A stretch of 10,818 bases of DNA from Pirellulales bacterium (GTDB lineage: Bacteria > Planctomycetota > Planctomycetia > Pirellulales > Thermoguttaceae): NCBI GenBank assembly GCA_030642635.1, contig DAOWNK010000087.1:1-10818 (forward strand), written 5' to 3'. The position numbers were made by a program, and so were the translations under genes. Under the pieces are notes generated by a model. That model had not been told where the DNA came from. It saw nothing but the letters and a program-made list of their open reading frames with translations, and did no database searches. Positions within the stretch are counted from its first letter, which is position 1. Every line of letters begins with the position of its first letter. Below are positions 1-6,820 of this stretch, one piece after another.

Positions 1-1443
1 CATTACCGCCGCCTCGTGCACCTGGTCCGAGATCAGGTAAATATATGCAAGGTAATAACGAATGACGTTGATCTGGTCGACCGAGACCTCGTCGGTCTTA
101 ATGCGCAAGGCCATGCGGTAATACTTGACGGCCTCTGCCCGTACAAAGGCCGCTTCTTCCGGCTTTAGCTCCGGCATTTGTGCACGGTCGAGTTCATCTT
201 GGGCACGATCCCTGGCTTCGGCGAAGTTGGTCGGTTCGACTTTCTTATCGGTGCCGCCGAGCAGTTTGTTCATAAGTGCTATCTTGGCCTTTTTCTGGTA
301 CTGGCCCTCGCGACGGGAAACGTCTTTGAAGAGTTGCTTGGCCAAGACAAGATTGGCTTTGCTGGTTTTGGCGTCTTCTTTCTTGGTAAGCGATTTGGCG
401 TATGCCAACGCGGCCTCGCCGGAAAGGTATTTGATGGCCAGCCCCTCGACACTGTTTTCCTCGTCGCCGCGGGCAGCCTTTTCCCACGCCTGGTACATGG
501 CGACGGATTCCTTGTACTTTTTGATCTTCGGCAACAATGCGGTTTCCAGCGACAGCACACGCGCCTTGTTTCTCAGTACGCGGAAGGCCGGCGCTTCGCC
601 CGGTTGCTCCAGTATCTCCTCGAATGCTTCAAACGCTGCTTTAGTTTTACCGAGTTCCTTGTAACAGCGGCCTTCCCACATTCGGGCGTACAGACCGGCA
701 AGCATCTCGTTGTACTTTTCGTACAACACTTCGTACTTCTTGGCCGAGTCGGTCAGGTTCTTTTTGTTCCCGTCGGTTCCCGGTTCGTACGTTTGGGCGA
801 TCTCGTAGACCACCGAGGCCAAAGCGAGCCTGGAGTCCAGCAGGTTGCGACGGACCTGGTTTCTCTCTTCGATCTTTTTTGTGTTGTTCTTGTCGATATT
901 CTTTGGGAATTTTCTGTGCTCTTCCAGGAACCGTTTTTCCAGTGTGCCGAAAACTTTTTGGGCCCCCCGGTAGAGTTTTCCGGCTTCGGCGTTAAGCGAT
1001 GTTTTCTCTGCGGCCGTGCTGTCGGGTTGTGCGGCCTGGTCGACCTTGATGCGGCCACGTTCGACGAGCAGATCGGCCAGCTTGAAATTGGCGCTGGAAG
1101 CCATGGGGTGCTTTGGGTGCTCGGCAATGAACTTGTTGAACCGCTGGCGCGCTTTGCCGAGTTGTTTCTCGCGGATCGACGTCGTGCGACCCATGTGCGA
1201 GTCGTCGATCAACGTTACGCCGGCTTCGTAGTCGATCAATTCCTTGAAGGCCTTGTCGGCCCTTGGGCTGGTGCGCATTATTTCGAGATACTCCAATGCG
1301 GTGTCGAAGTACATAAGCTCGCGAAGACCATCGAGAAACTTCCTGGCTTCCTCCGAAGCCGACAGCGGCTGGGCACAAGCCAAAAGGCCGGCAACCACAA
1401 TCATTCCCAACGCCAACCATCGGCACGGTCGTAAACTTTTCAT
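1..1443 (-). CDS. Exported TPR/alpha-solenoid protein, C-terminus cut by window edge
   Basis: The frame stays open for 481 codons from an ATG at 1443 to the left edge, so the C-terminus is missing. Residues 1-29 look like a signal peptide: K2, R5 and R8, then a hydrophobic stretch (residues 9-22), with an LSA-S cleavage site near residue 29. L-L-A-C at 20-23 is a weak lipobox, so a lipoprotein is possible. The rest is charged, helical and rich in Ala, Lys and Glu. TPR-like helix pairs are visible around residues 96-130 (an FxxFIxEHPxHPxAxxA pattern, as in YbgF-type repeats), 235-280 and 432-481. No catalytic motif is seen, so a periplasmic scaffold or binding role is an inference from the fold. 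The start is supported by AGGAAA seven bases upstream. The gene lies 288 bp downstream of the VWA gene on the same strand and is probably a separate unit. A long plus-strand frame over it is a codon-bias shadow. Confidence 0.85.
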   Translation of the reverse strand, partial: MKSLRPCRWLALGMIVVAGLLACAQPLSASEEARKFLDGLRELMYFDTALEYLEIMRTSPRADKAFKELIDYEAGVTLIDDSHMGRTTSIREKQLGKARQRFNKFIAEHPKHPMASSANFKLADLLVERGRIKVDQAAQPDSTAAEKTSLNAEAGKLYRGAQKVFGTLEKRFLEEHRKFPKNIDKNNTKKIEERNQVRRNLLDSRLALASVVYEIAQTYEPGTDGNKKNLTDSAKKYEVLYEKYNEMLAGLYARMWEGRCYKELGKTKAAFEAFEEILEQPGEAPAFRVLRNKARVLSLETALLPKIKKYKESVAMYQAWEKAARGDEENSVEGLAIKYLSGEAALAYAKSLTKKEDAKTSKANLVLAKQLFKDVSRREGQYQKKAKIALMNKLLGGTDKKVEPTNFAEARDRAQDELDRAQMPELKPEEAAFVRAEAVKYYRMALRIKTDEVSVDQINVIRYYLAYIYLISDQVHEAAVM

Positions 1444-1450
1444 TCGGATA

Positions 1451-1456
1451 TTTCCT
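1451..1456 (-). promoter_or_regulatory. Ribosome binding site of the TPR gene
   Basis: AGGAAA on the minus strand lies seven bases before the ATG at 1443. This fixes the start just ahead of a good signal peptide. Confidence 0.55.
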
Positions 1457-1483
1457 AGAATTGATATGTCAACCACGGAAGTA

Positions 1484-1568
1484 AAAACGCCCCCGGATTG
1501 CAATCCGGTGGTGACTACAGCGGTTTTTGTGGTATTTGTTCCCCGGGACCGCATTCCCGGGGCGTTTT
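1484..1568. repeat. Nested double-hairpin element 1 (REP/BIME-like)
   Basis: Outer arms AAAACGCCCC (1484-1493) and GGGGCGTTTT (1559-1568) are perfect 10-bp inverted copies. Inside them sit two independent hairpins: the palindrome CCGGATTGCAATCCGG (1493-1508), and CCCCGGGA / TCCCGGGG (1541-1548 / 1555-1562) with a 6-nt loop. No transposase is nearby and there is no U-run typical of a strong intrinsic terminator. The layout (two hairpins facing each other, intergenic) recalls BIME-type pairs of REP sequences and resembles the element at 6564-6623. Whether it is dispersed in the genome cannot be judged from one window. Confidence 0.6.
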
Positions 1569-1696
1569 GCGACGAAAAAAACCAGAATATATCAAACTGC
1601 AGTCGAACGTGTTCCGGAATCGTCCGACGCGACGTGTCTGTTAGTTACAGATTATCCTGTTTTCGTCTCCAGTGCAAGGAGCAGCGAGTCGTCGCG

Positions 1697-1725
1697 TTTC
1701 CCCCTTCCCCCTTCCGCCTTCCCCC
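1697..1725 (-). repeat. 7-bp purine-rich tandem repeat after the VWA stop
   Basis: On the minus strand the tract is GGGGGAAGGCGGAAGGGGG followed by AAGGGGGAAA: about four units of a 7-base motif of the form GGGGGAA / GGCGGAA. It starts a few bases beyond the VWA stop codon at 1732. The same motif recurs at 8735-8770 and 8783-8828, each time in the sense direction of the gene that ends there. The G-runs could allow a quadruplex in the transcript. Confidence 0.7.
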
Positions 1726-1731
1726 ATTGTT

Positions 1732-3750
1732 CTATCTCTTGCCCCCGCTGCGGCATGGTTTCGCGCCGTCCGCTTGCTCGACCAACGACAAAAACTCGAC
1801 AAACGTCGGTCTGTCGTAAAGCCGGGTATCGACCACGGCGGCCAATTCCAAAACGCCCGCCAGCCGATGTGCACCTCGCAATGCCCGTGCAAACGGCGAT
1901 TTGCGAAGCACCTCGGCCGTTTGGGCGACCAGTGCCGCTTCTTGCAGCGAAAGCGGCGACTGAGCGAACGTCGTAGCGAACTGCTCGCGGAGGACTTTAC
2001 GGACGAGCATCTGCCGCTTGGTGTTGCTGCCCTCGGGCAGACGCCACGACAACTCGACCGTCGCCACGAGATTGTCCCCGCCAGGTTTCAATTGCATCTC
2101 GTACAGTGCCGTGGCCGACCGGCCGGCATGGAAATCCGCCTCAGTCCGGGCAGGCATCAACCCGGCCATCGCCTTGGCCTCGTGGCCCAGCAGCCTGTAC
2201 GCCATAACGGTTTTTGGATTAAAAGTGACCTTCAATCGGGCATCTGCGGCTACCAACCGGCAGCGGCCGGTGATAATCTCCAGCAGCGCGGAGCGTATCT
2301 GCTCAGCACTGTCGGCAGGATGAACACCGCCGCCACCCGATCTGGCGAAATCAACCAACGGTCCGACCAGTTCTTGATCCTGATCGTGCTCTTGCCGCAG
2401 ATCGATCACTTCCAGGTGTATTTCCCGATCTACCGCCTCGGCCAGGCGTTGCTCGATTAAATCCGTGGCCGTGCGGTCCATCTCCGCCAGCCCGTCGGTC
2501 AACAATACTACCTTGGTTGCGCACGGTCGGAGCGTGGACTCCCGCCGTGCCACCTCGTATGCCCGACGCAGGCCGGCGCCGACGTTGGTTGCGTGTTCTA
2601 CCGAGAGGCGCTCGACGGCCGCAGAGAGTTGTTCCGCCATATCGGGGCCGACACCCTCGAGCAACACCCGGGCGTCCTGGCTGAATGCAACCAGAGCTAT
2701 CCGATCCTCCGGCCCCAACTGCCGCACCATGTTCCTCAGCGCCATGCGAACCATTTCCAACCGACCTCCCCAACGCATGCTGGCCGAAGTATCAACAGTC
2801 AATACAAGGTGGACGGCCGGATGCACACGGTCGGGAAAATCGCGTGCCTGTACACCGACTTGCAACAGCCGGAGTCCCGGACCGCCGAACGGCGAAGGCC
2901 CCGCTGCGGTCGAAAGGCCAAGTGCCCATTTCTGCGGACGTGGGAAGCCGTAGTCGATCGCCGAGAGAAAATCTTCGGTCCGAACCGTCTCGGCCGGCGG
3001 CAACTCGTTATCATTGAGGTATCGCCGCGCCAGCTCGTAGCTCGATGTATCTATGGCCAACGGCACACGAGTACTGCACAATCGCGGATGCGACGCCGGC
3101 GAGACGAACGGATGTACGCCGTAGCGGATTAGAAACGGCTTGTTCGAGCCGGGCGCCAGCGGCATGTCGACCCCGCGGCGGATCAACCCGGCTACCTTTT
3201 CCAGCTCCGGCTGGTCGTCGTACATAGTGTGGGCGGTAAGCACGCCCCAGTTGCGAGAGACGGCCGTAAATATCTCATCGCCCAACAGCCGGTTTATCTC
3301 TGCCGTCGCACTTGGACGTGGATACGTCCGACGCTGGCAAAGCTCCAATTTCACCGACGGTATCGGCATAACCGCAACGACCGATATGTCGTCTTCGGCT
3401 GCCGAGGCCGCCGAACTGAATGTCGTTGCCACGAACTGGAGCTTCGGCTCCGCGGCACAGCCGGGCAGCTCGATCGAAACCGACGAGGCCAACCTGGGCA
3501 GGTTCTCGTCGCTCAAGGGATATGTCGCTATCAAGAACGCGATCATCGCGCCGAAGTATGGCAGCCCGATTGCTATCATAAGTGACGCTGCCGTTAGCCA
3601 TTGTGCCGGTCCGGTAAGTCCGGTCCGGCGTCGGCCGGCCCGCTGCGGCTGCACGGCAATCCGGCGCAGCCGTTCGAGCAACCCTTCCGGCAGCGGGACC
3701 TCCCGCAATTGGGCATCCAGGCCGCGGTCGAAATTTGGATTAGACGACAT
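1732..3750 (-). CDS. Membrane-anchored VWA domain protein, YfbK-like, probable sigma-linked regulator
   Basis: The 672-residue protein has a short basic cytosolic N-terminus (1-48), one membrane segment (about 50-76) and a large outer portion. Residues 228-300 match the stretch preceding the VWA domain in YfbK-type proteins: a DTSSY motif (residues 234-238), then LPPAETVRTEDF and a conserved Tyr-Pro-rich strand. The VWA domain spans about 313-495 with a complete metal-ion adhesion site: D320-x-S322-x-S324, T388 in the HATNVGAG loop, and D419 in LLTDG. Residues 500-670 fit the YfbK C-terminal domain (DARLKVTFNP, then SATALYEM). The N-terminal pattern LDAQLREVPLPEGLLERL resembles the start of planctomycete proteins encoded after ECF sigma genes, suggesting an anti-sigma role; this is inference. 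The start is supported by AAGGGA five bases upstream and by an 11-nt overlap with the sigma-4 reading frame. The partner sigma gene appears broken. Confidence 0.88.
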   Translation of the reverse strand: MSSNPNFDRGLDAQLREVPLPEGLLERLRRIAVQPQRAGRRRTGLTGPAQWLTAASLMIAIGLPYFGAMIAFLIATYPLSDENLPRLASSVSIELPGCAAEPKLQFVATTFSSAASAAEDDISVVAVMPIPSVKLELCQRRTYPRPSATAEINRLLGDEIFTAVSRNWGVLTAHTMYDDQPELEKVAGLIRRGVDMPLAPGSNKPFLIRYGVHPFVSPASHPRLCSTRVPLAIDTSSYELARRYLNDNELPPAETVRTEDFLSAIDYGFPRPQKWALGLSTAAGPSPFGGPGLRLLQVGVQARDFPDRVHPAVHLVLTVDTSASMRWGGRLEMVRMALRNMVRQLGPEDRIALVAFSQDARVLLEGVGPDMAEQLSAAVERLSVEHATNVGAGLRRAYEVARRESTLRPCATKVVLLTDGLAEMDRTATDLIEQRLAEAVDREIHLEVIDLRQEHDQDQELVGPLVDFARSGGGGVHPADSAEQIRSALLEIITGRCRLVAADARLKVTFNPKTVMAYRLLGHEAKAMAGLMPARTEADFHAGRSATALYEMQLKPGGDNLVATVELSWRLPEGSNTKRQMLVRKVLREQFATTFAQSPLSLQEAALVAQTAEVLRKSPFARALRGAHRLAGVLELAAVVDTRLYDRPTFVEFLSLVEQADGAKPCRSGGKR

Positions 3751-3877
3751 AATATTCCCTTAAATGTTTTCGTGCCCGGCTTACTCTGGAAAGGACGGTT
3801 CCCAGCGGTATCCCAAGCTCGTCGGCGGCTTCCTGGTGCGTCAGTTCCGCCACGACGACCAAATCGACGCCAGCCAT
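3740..3877 (-). other. Sigma-4-only reading frame (45 codons)
   Basis: An ATG at 3877 lies in the right frame to produce a 45-residue peptide made almost wholly of sigma region 4: MAGVDLVVVAELTHQ, then the HTH and RARKHLREYYVV. It starts 34 bases before the region-2 frame stops at 3841-3843. Its stop (3740-3742) overlaps the VWA start (3748-3750). No good Shine-Dalgarno is seen before it, so expression would need re-initiation. It may simply be the residue of the deletion, but it provides a continuous chain of overlapping frames into the VWA gene. Confidence 0.4.
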
Positions 3878-4061
3878 GCCCGCTCACTTCCGCCGGGCCG
3901 AAACGACTTACGGCTGTTCCAGGCACAGCGGAACGCCTCCTGGACGACGTCCTCCGCCTCGTGCCGATCGCCGATCATGCGGAAGGCCATTCGGTACAAA
4001 GCCGAGCCGTGCTCGTCGACCATGCGGTTGAATTCGGCCAGCGAAAGCGCCAAGCTTACCG

Positions 4062-4066
4062 CTCCT
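4062..4066 (-). promoter_or_regulatory. Ribosome binding site favouring a TTG start of the sigma gene
   Basis: AGGAG on the minus strand is eight bases before a TTG at 4051-4053, giving a protein beginning MALSLAEFNRMVDEHG. It lies inside the longer GTG reading, which itself lacks a ribosome binding site. Confidence 0.5.
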
Positions 4067-4071
4067 TTCAC

Positions 4072-4330
4072 GATCCATGCTAAACTCGCCGGCCCTTAAT
4101 CGTAGTGCGATACACCTTACCGATTAAGATTCGGCCCAGGCGGCGGGGAATATTCCACCGGTGATTACCTGATACTAATTATAGTCACAATTCTCGGTGA
4201 GACGTGAGCCGTGCCCCCCTGGGGCGGGGTGATGTCGCGGCTTTGTGGAGCAACTTGTAGACGACCGCAGCCAGAGATACAATTCCTTGTTGATAACCAT
4301 AAAATCATGATAAACTTTCGTCAAACGCAC
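4072..4330. other. Divergent intergenic region
   Basis: This lies between the start of the sigma gene (minus) and the first OB-like gene (plus). It is AT-richer than its surroundings around 4165-4195. The minus strand contains a perfect TATAAT (4178-4183), about 107 bases before the GTG at 4071, but no TTGACA-like box at 16-18 bp spacing, so it is only a weak promoter candidate. A short C-run/G-run pair (CCCCCTGGGG, 4214-4223) is a minor palindrome. No RNA gene or small ORF is convincing. Confidence 0.4.
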
Positions 4331-5167
4331 ATGCCCAAGGTTCGCAACTATCTCGCACGCCGAGAGCAATGGCGGTTGCTGACACTGGTGCTGGCACTGG
4401 GTCTGGCGATCTTTATGATGAACGAGGCCAGAAAGCCGGACAACTGGCTTTGGATCACGTCTATTTCTCGGGCCAATGTCGAGCCGGCCGAACCGACCGA
4501 TCCGAAAGAGGACGCAATTGGTCGATACTTCACCGGTGTGAAACCGGAATATCTCGACACGGTCCGCGACGACACGATCTTCCGCCACGACGAACAGGAT
4601 GCCTGGTTCCATTTGCTGCAAATCCTTGAAAAAACCGACCAGCAGACACTAGGAAAGGCGTCGATCGGCCGGGTGTCCTTCGCCCAACTGTTTTCACAGT
4701 CGAACTATTATCGCGGACGATTGGTCACACTCTGCGGCAATGTCCGCCGGGCACATCGACTTACGGCGCCGAAAAACGATTACGGGATAAAGCGGTACTA
4801 CCAAATCTGGTTTCAACCGGAAGACAATCCAACCACTCCGATGGTCGTCTATTGCCTGCATCTGCCCAAGGGGTTCCCGACCGGCATGGACGTCTCGGCC
4901 GAGGCGACGATTACCGGATTCTTTTTCAAGCGTTGGGTATACAAGGCCAAAGACTCGCTTCGGACTGCGCCGGTCGTGTTGACACGGACCGTCGATTGGC
5001 GAAAACCCACCTCGCAGACGAAAGAAACCGTGCAGGTAGATACCTGGTTCCTGCTTGTGGTTTTCGGCACGTCGGCAGCGATCAGTATCGTGGTTTCGGC
5101 ATACATATATACTCGAACCCGCCGCTTGCGGCTTCGCAATGAAGAGCCAACAAAATGTCAACTCTAA
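4331..5167 (+). CDS. Membrane protein with one OB-like module, paired with the next gene
   Basis: Taking ATG at 4331, the product has 278 residues. In-frame ATG 4307 and GTG 4211 are upstream alternatives; none has a clear ribosome binding site, and 4331 gives a typical basic start before the first membrane segment (about 15-31). The middle part is soluble. A beta-rich module lies at about 127-223: RGRLVTLCGNVRRA, a Tyr-Tyr strand near 156-157, MVVYCLHLPKGFPTG, TITGFFFKRWVYKA and APVVLTRTVDW. A second membrane segment (about 238-260) is followed by a basic Arg-rich tail. The strand pattern suggests an OB-type fold; that is inference. Two similar copies of the module occur in the next protein. 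The stop overlaps the next gene's start, which implies co-translation. I do not recognise a function. Both ends anchored suggests a loop outside the cytoplasmic membrane. Confidence 0.8.
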   Translation: MPKVRNYLARREQWRLLTLVLALGLAIFMMNEARKPDNWLWITSISRANVEPAEPTDPKEDAIGRYFTGVKPEYLDTVRDDTIFRHDEQDAWFHLLQILEKTDQQTLGKASIGRVSFAQLFSQSNYYRGRLVTLCGNVRRAHRLTAPKNDYGIKRYYQIWFQPEDNPTTPMVVYCLHLPKGFPTGMDVSAEATITGFFFKRWVYKAKDSLRTAPVVLTRTVDWRKPTSQTKETVQVDTWFLLVVFGTSAAISIVVSAYIYTRTRRLRLRNEEPTKCQL

Positions 5168-6537
5168 TGATAATCCTATTCGGCATCTTGCCGGTTGGTG
5201 TGTTTGCCCAAGATACGGCCCCGGAAGTCATCTCCGGCCCACGCGACCTGCTGCGACTCTACGGTATCGACGAGAGCATGCTCGACCGTCCGGTCGACGG
5301 CCGGCCGGTCGGCGGTGACGATAACGAAACGTTACTGAAACTGCTGTTCCGATTGCGCGACTTCCCTAAAACCGATCTGAAGCGTTGGACCAGGCCAAAA
5401 CCAGACCTCGCCGAGTTGCTCCAGGATCCGAAGACCATGCGCGGCGAGGTTTTCCTGCTTTCCGGTAGTGTGACCGAAGTCAATGTGTGCCATCCGCTGC
5501 CGGAACTCGTCGAGCGATTCGGGTTCGACAGGTATTACCGCTGCGAGTTCTTGCTGGACGAGGACCGGCAGCCGGCCGTGGTCTTTACCAGAAATGTCCC
5601 AAAAGCGTGGCGTAACAGCGGACCGGTCGATCAGCCGGCCGGTGCGTACGGCGTGTTGCTAAAGCTCGCCGGAGACGACGAGCATCCCGTGCCGGTGTTC
5701 GTTGCACCACGGGTGGCCTGGTATTCCGATACCCTATTGGGCAAGCTGGGAATGGACGTTGGATTGCTCGATGACTTGAAAGACCGCAAAAGGCTTACCG
5801 GCCACGACCGCGAGGCGTTTTACCAGATGCTGGCCGCCGTAGGTCGGGCGAAGCCGGGGGAACTGCTCCGAGAGGCCAAGGAGCAACTCCGCCGGGCGGA
5901 TAAAAACTCAAAACGGACCGACAAGAACGGCAAAACACATTACTCGGTCGTCCCGCTGTTTAATATGGCCGATACGCAGCGTGGGCGTTTGGTCTCGCTG
6001 GCCGGCACTGCTCGCCGGGTGTTGAGGATACAAGTGAGCGATCCGGACATCGTCGAGCGGTTCGGAATCGACCATTACTACAACCTGTACGTCTACACCG
6101 ACGATTCTCAAAGCAACCCGATCGTGTTTTGCGTTCGCGACCTTCCACCGGACATGCCGACCGGCGACGGGCCGCAGTACGGCGAGTACGTCGAGGTGGC
6201 TGGGTTCTTCTTCAAAAGCTGGGCGTACCGGACGCCTTCGGTTGCGGCCGGCAGCGGCCGTCGGAAACAGTTGGCGCCGCTTATAATCGGCCGACAGCCG
6301 GTCTGGTTTCCGCAAGAAACTCCCGCCGACAACGCACTGATTGGGGCGATTGCAGGTGTGTTGTTCGTCGTAGTGCTGTTTGGTATTTGGTTCGTCTTAT
6401 GGCGGTACAGTCGCGGAGATAAGCAGTTCCACGATCGGGTACTGGTCAAGACACACGAGCTGGCCCCCGGCATCTCGCTGGACGATGTTATTCCGGAAGT
6501 CGACGATAAACCCGACTTCAGCGGACTGGAGGAATAA
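5155..6537 (+). CDS. Exported membrane protein with two OB-like modules
   Basis: The product has 460 residues, with a signal peptide ending at VFA-Q (residue 18) and one C-terminal membrane segment (about 394-416) followed by a cytosolic acidic tail. Two copies of a beta-rich module are visible. Copy A, about 95-190, has RGEVFLLSGSVTEV, VERFGFDRYYRCEF and VFVAPRVAWY. Copy B, about 276-386, has RGRLVSLAGTARRV, VERFGIDHYYNLYV, NPIVFCVRDLPPDMPTG, EVAGFFFKSWAY and IIGRQPVWF. Copy B matches the module of the preceding gene better than copy A does. The linker at about 205-265 is helical and Lys/Arg-rich. No catalytic residues stand out. ATG 5155 overlaps the upstream gene by 13 nt; ATG 5167 forms a TAATG stop-start junction and is an alternative start, but it loses the hydroxylated N-terminal residues of the signal peptide. 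The pair likely forms one complex. The function is unknown to me. Confidence 0.85.
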   Translation: MSTLMIILFGILPVGVFAQDTAPEVISGPRDLLRLYGIDESMLDRPVDGRPVGGDDNETLLKLLFRLRDFPKTDLKRWTRPKPDLAELLQDPKTMRGEVFLLSGSVTEVNVCHPLPELVERFGFDRYYRCEFLLDEDRQPAVVFTRNVPKAWRNSGPVDQPAGAYGVLLKLAGDDEHPVPVFVAPRVAWYSDTLLGKLGMDVGLLDDLKDRKRLTGHDREAFYQMLAAVGRAKPGELLREAKEQLRRADKNSKRTDKNGKTHYSVVPLFNMADTQRGRLVSLAGTARRVLRIQVSDPDIVERFGIDHYYNLYVYTDDSQSNPIVFCVRDLPPDMPTGDGPQYGEYVEVAGFFFKSWAYRTPSVAAGSGRRKQLAPLIIGRQPVWFPQETPADNALIGAIAGVLFVVVLFGIWFVLWRYSRGDKQFHDRVLVKTHELAPGISLDDVIPEVDDKPDFSGLEE

Positions 6538-6563
6538 TCCCGTTTAACCGTCGTGCATAGGCA

Positions 6564-6623
6564 GCGAGCCGCCGGGTTTATCCCGGCGCAAACAGCAGCG
6601 CGGGGATAAACCCCGCGGCTCGC
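6564..6623. repeat. Nested double-hairpin element 2 (REP/BIME-like)
   Basis: Two 26-nt arms (6564-6589 and 6598-6623) are inverted copies matching at 24 of 26 positions, around an 8-nt spacer. Each arm also folds on itself: CGCCGGG-TTTAT-CCCGGCG (6570-6588) and CGCGGGG-ATAAA-CCCCGCG (6599-6617). The two differences between arms are a C/G pair swapped to G/C, which keeps each small hairpin paired while breaking the long pairing. It lies 26 bp after the stop of the second OB-like gene and could end that transcript, but it lacks a downstream U-run. Confidence 0.7.
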
Positions 6624-6805
6624 CACGTAAGCGTACCGACCAAACATGGCAAACTGGCGAATTTCGGCAATTTGCGTCGGAGTGGTACTCAGAATCTGTA
6701 ACCCGCCCTAGCATCTATCCCATTGGCCGACTAGAATGTGGCGTCCTTGTGCTGTATCCTTTCCGGTTAGCCTAGACTACCATGGTACTACGTAAATGTG
6801 AATTT

Positions 6806-6813
6806 GAAGGAGG
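6806..6813 (+). promoter_or_regulatory. Strong ribosome binding site deciding a GTG start
   Basis: GAAGGAGG is the best Shine-Dalgarno in the window and sits seven bases before GTG 6821. An ATG at 6816-6818 lies between them but is in another frame and leads only to a short frame. The upstream in-frame ATG 6782 has no ribosome binding site and would add 13 charged residues before the signal peptide. Confidence 0.8.
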
Positions 6814-6820
6814 ATATGCT

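Larger units (their letters stand above)
1444..1731. other. Intergenic region between the TPR and VWA genes
   Basis: There is no credible gene here. The region holds the double-hairpin element (1484-1568), the TPR gene's ribosome binding site, and the pyrimidine-rich tract at 1697-1725 just past the VWA stop. The minus-strand promoter of the TPR gene should lie here. An AT-rich TATATT-like box occurs on the minus strand just beyond the hairpin element, but I found no convincing -35 partner and do not call it. Confidence 0.6.
3740..4071 (-). pseudogene. ECF sigma factor gene, internally deleted and frameshifted
   Basis: The first frame (start near 4071 or 4053, TGA at 3841-3843) encodes a clear sigma-70 region 2: MVDEHGSALYRMAFRMIGD, then RHEAEDVVQEAF and SFRPGGSERAWLAS. 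It breaks off where the region 2.4 helix should follow. The second frame (to TAA at 3740-3742) encodes region 4: VVVAELTHQEAADELGIPLG, then TVLSRVSRARKHL, a standard helix-turn-helix. In an intact ECF sigma, roughly 50-60 residues separate these parts; here the two frames overlap at ASI/VDL. The simplest reading is an internal deletion that also shifted the frame, removing region 2.4 and the linker, so the product should not recognise promoters. GTG at 4071 is the longest start. TTG at 4053 is better supported, with AGGAG eight bases upstream (4062-4066). Alternatives are an assembly error or two separate peptides. Confidence 0.8.
6538..6820. other. Intergenic region before the unknown exported protein gene
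   Basis: The region holds the hairpin element at 6564-6623 and then about 200 bp without a recognisable gene. The promoter for the next gene should be here. A TTGTGC near 6748 and a TAGACT near 6772 are about 18 bp apart but match the consensus poorly, so I do not call a promoter. Confidence 0.5.

Noticed and set aside
178..1434. 418-codon open frame on the plus strand
   Set aside because: It is exactly antisense to the TPR gene, whose signal peptide, ribosome binding site and helical repeats are convincing. The plus-strand translation is Phe/Val/Leu-rich with no domain and no ribosome binding site.
1697..1725. Short tandem repeat considered as a CRISPR fragment
   Set aside because: The 7-bp units are contiguous with no spacers and no cas genes are present.
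1672..2460. 262-codon plus-strand frame over the end of the VWA gene
   Set aside because: Antisense to a clear YfbK-like C-terminal domain, starts inside the purine repeat, and shows no domain.
3594..3926. 110-codon frame spanning the sigma/VWA junction
   Set aside because: It is a third-frame shadow. Sigma region 4 and the VWA N-terminus are both encoded in other frames over the same bases.
4178..4183. Perfect TATAAT on the minus strand considered as the sigma gene promoter
   Set aside because: No -35 box at 16-18 bp and the distance to the start is long, so it is not listed as a promoter.
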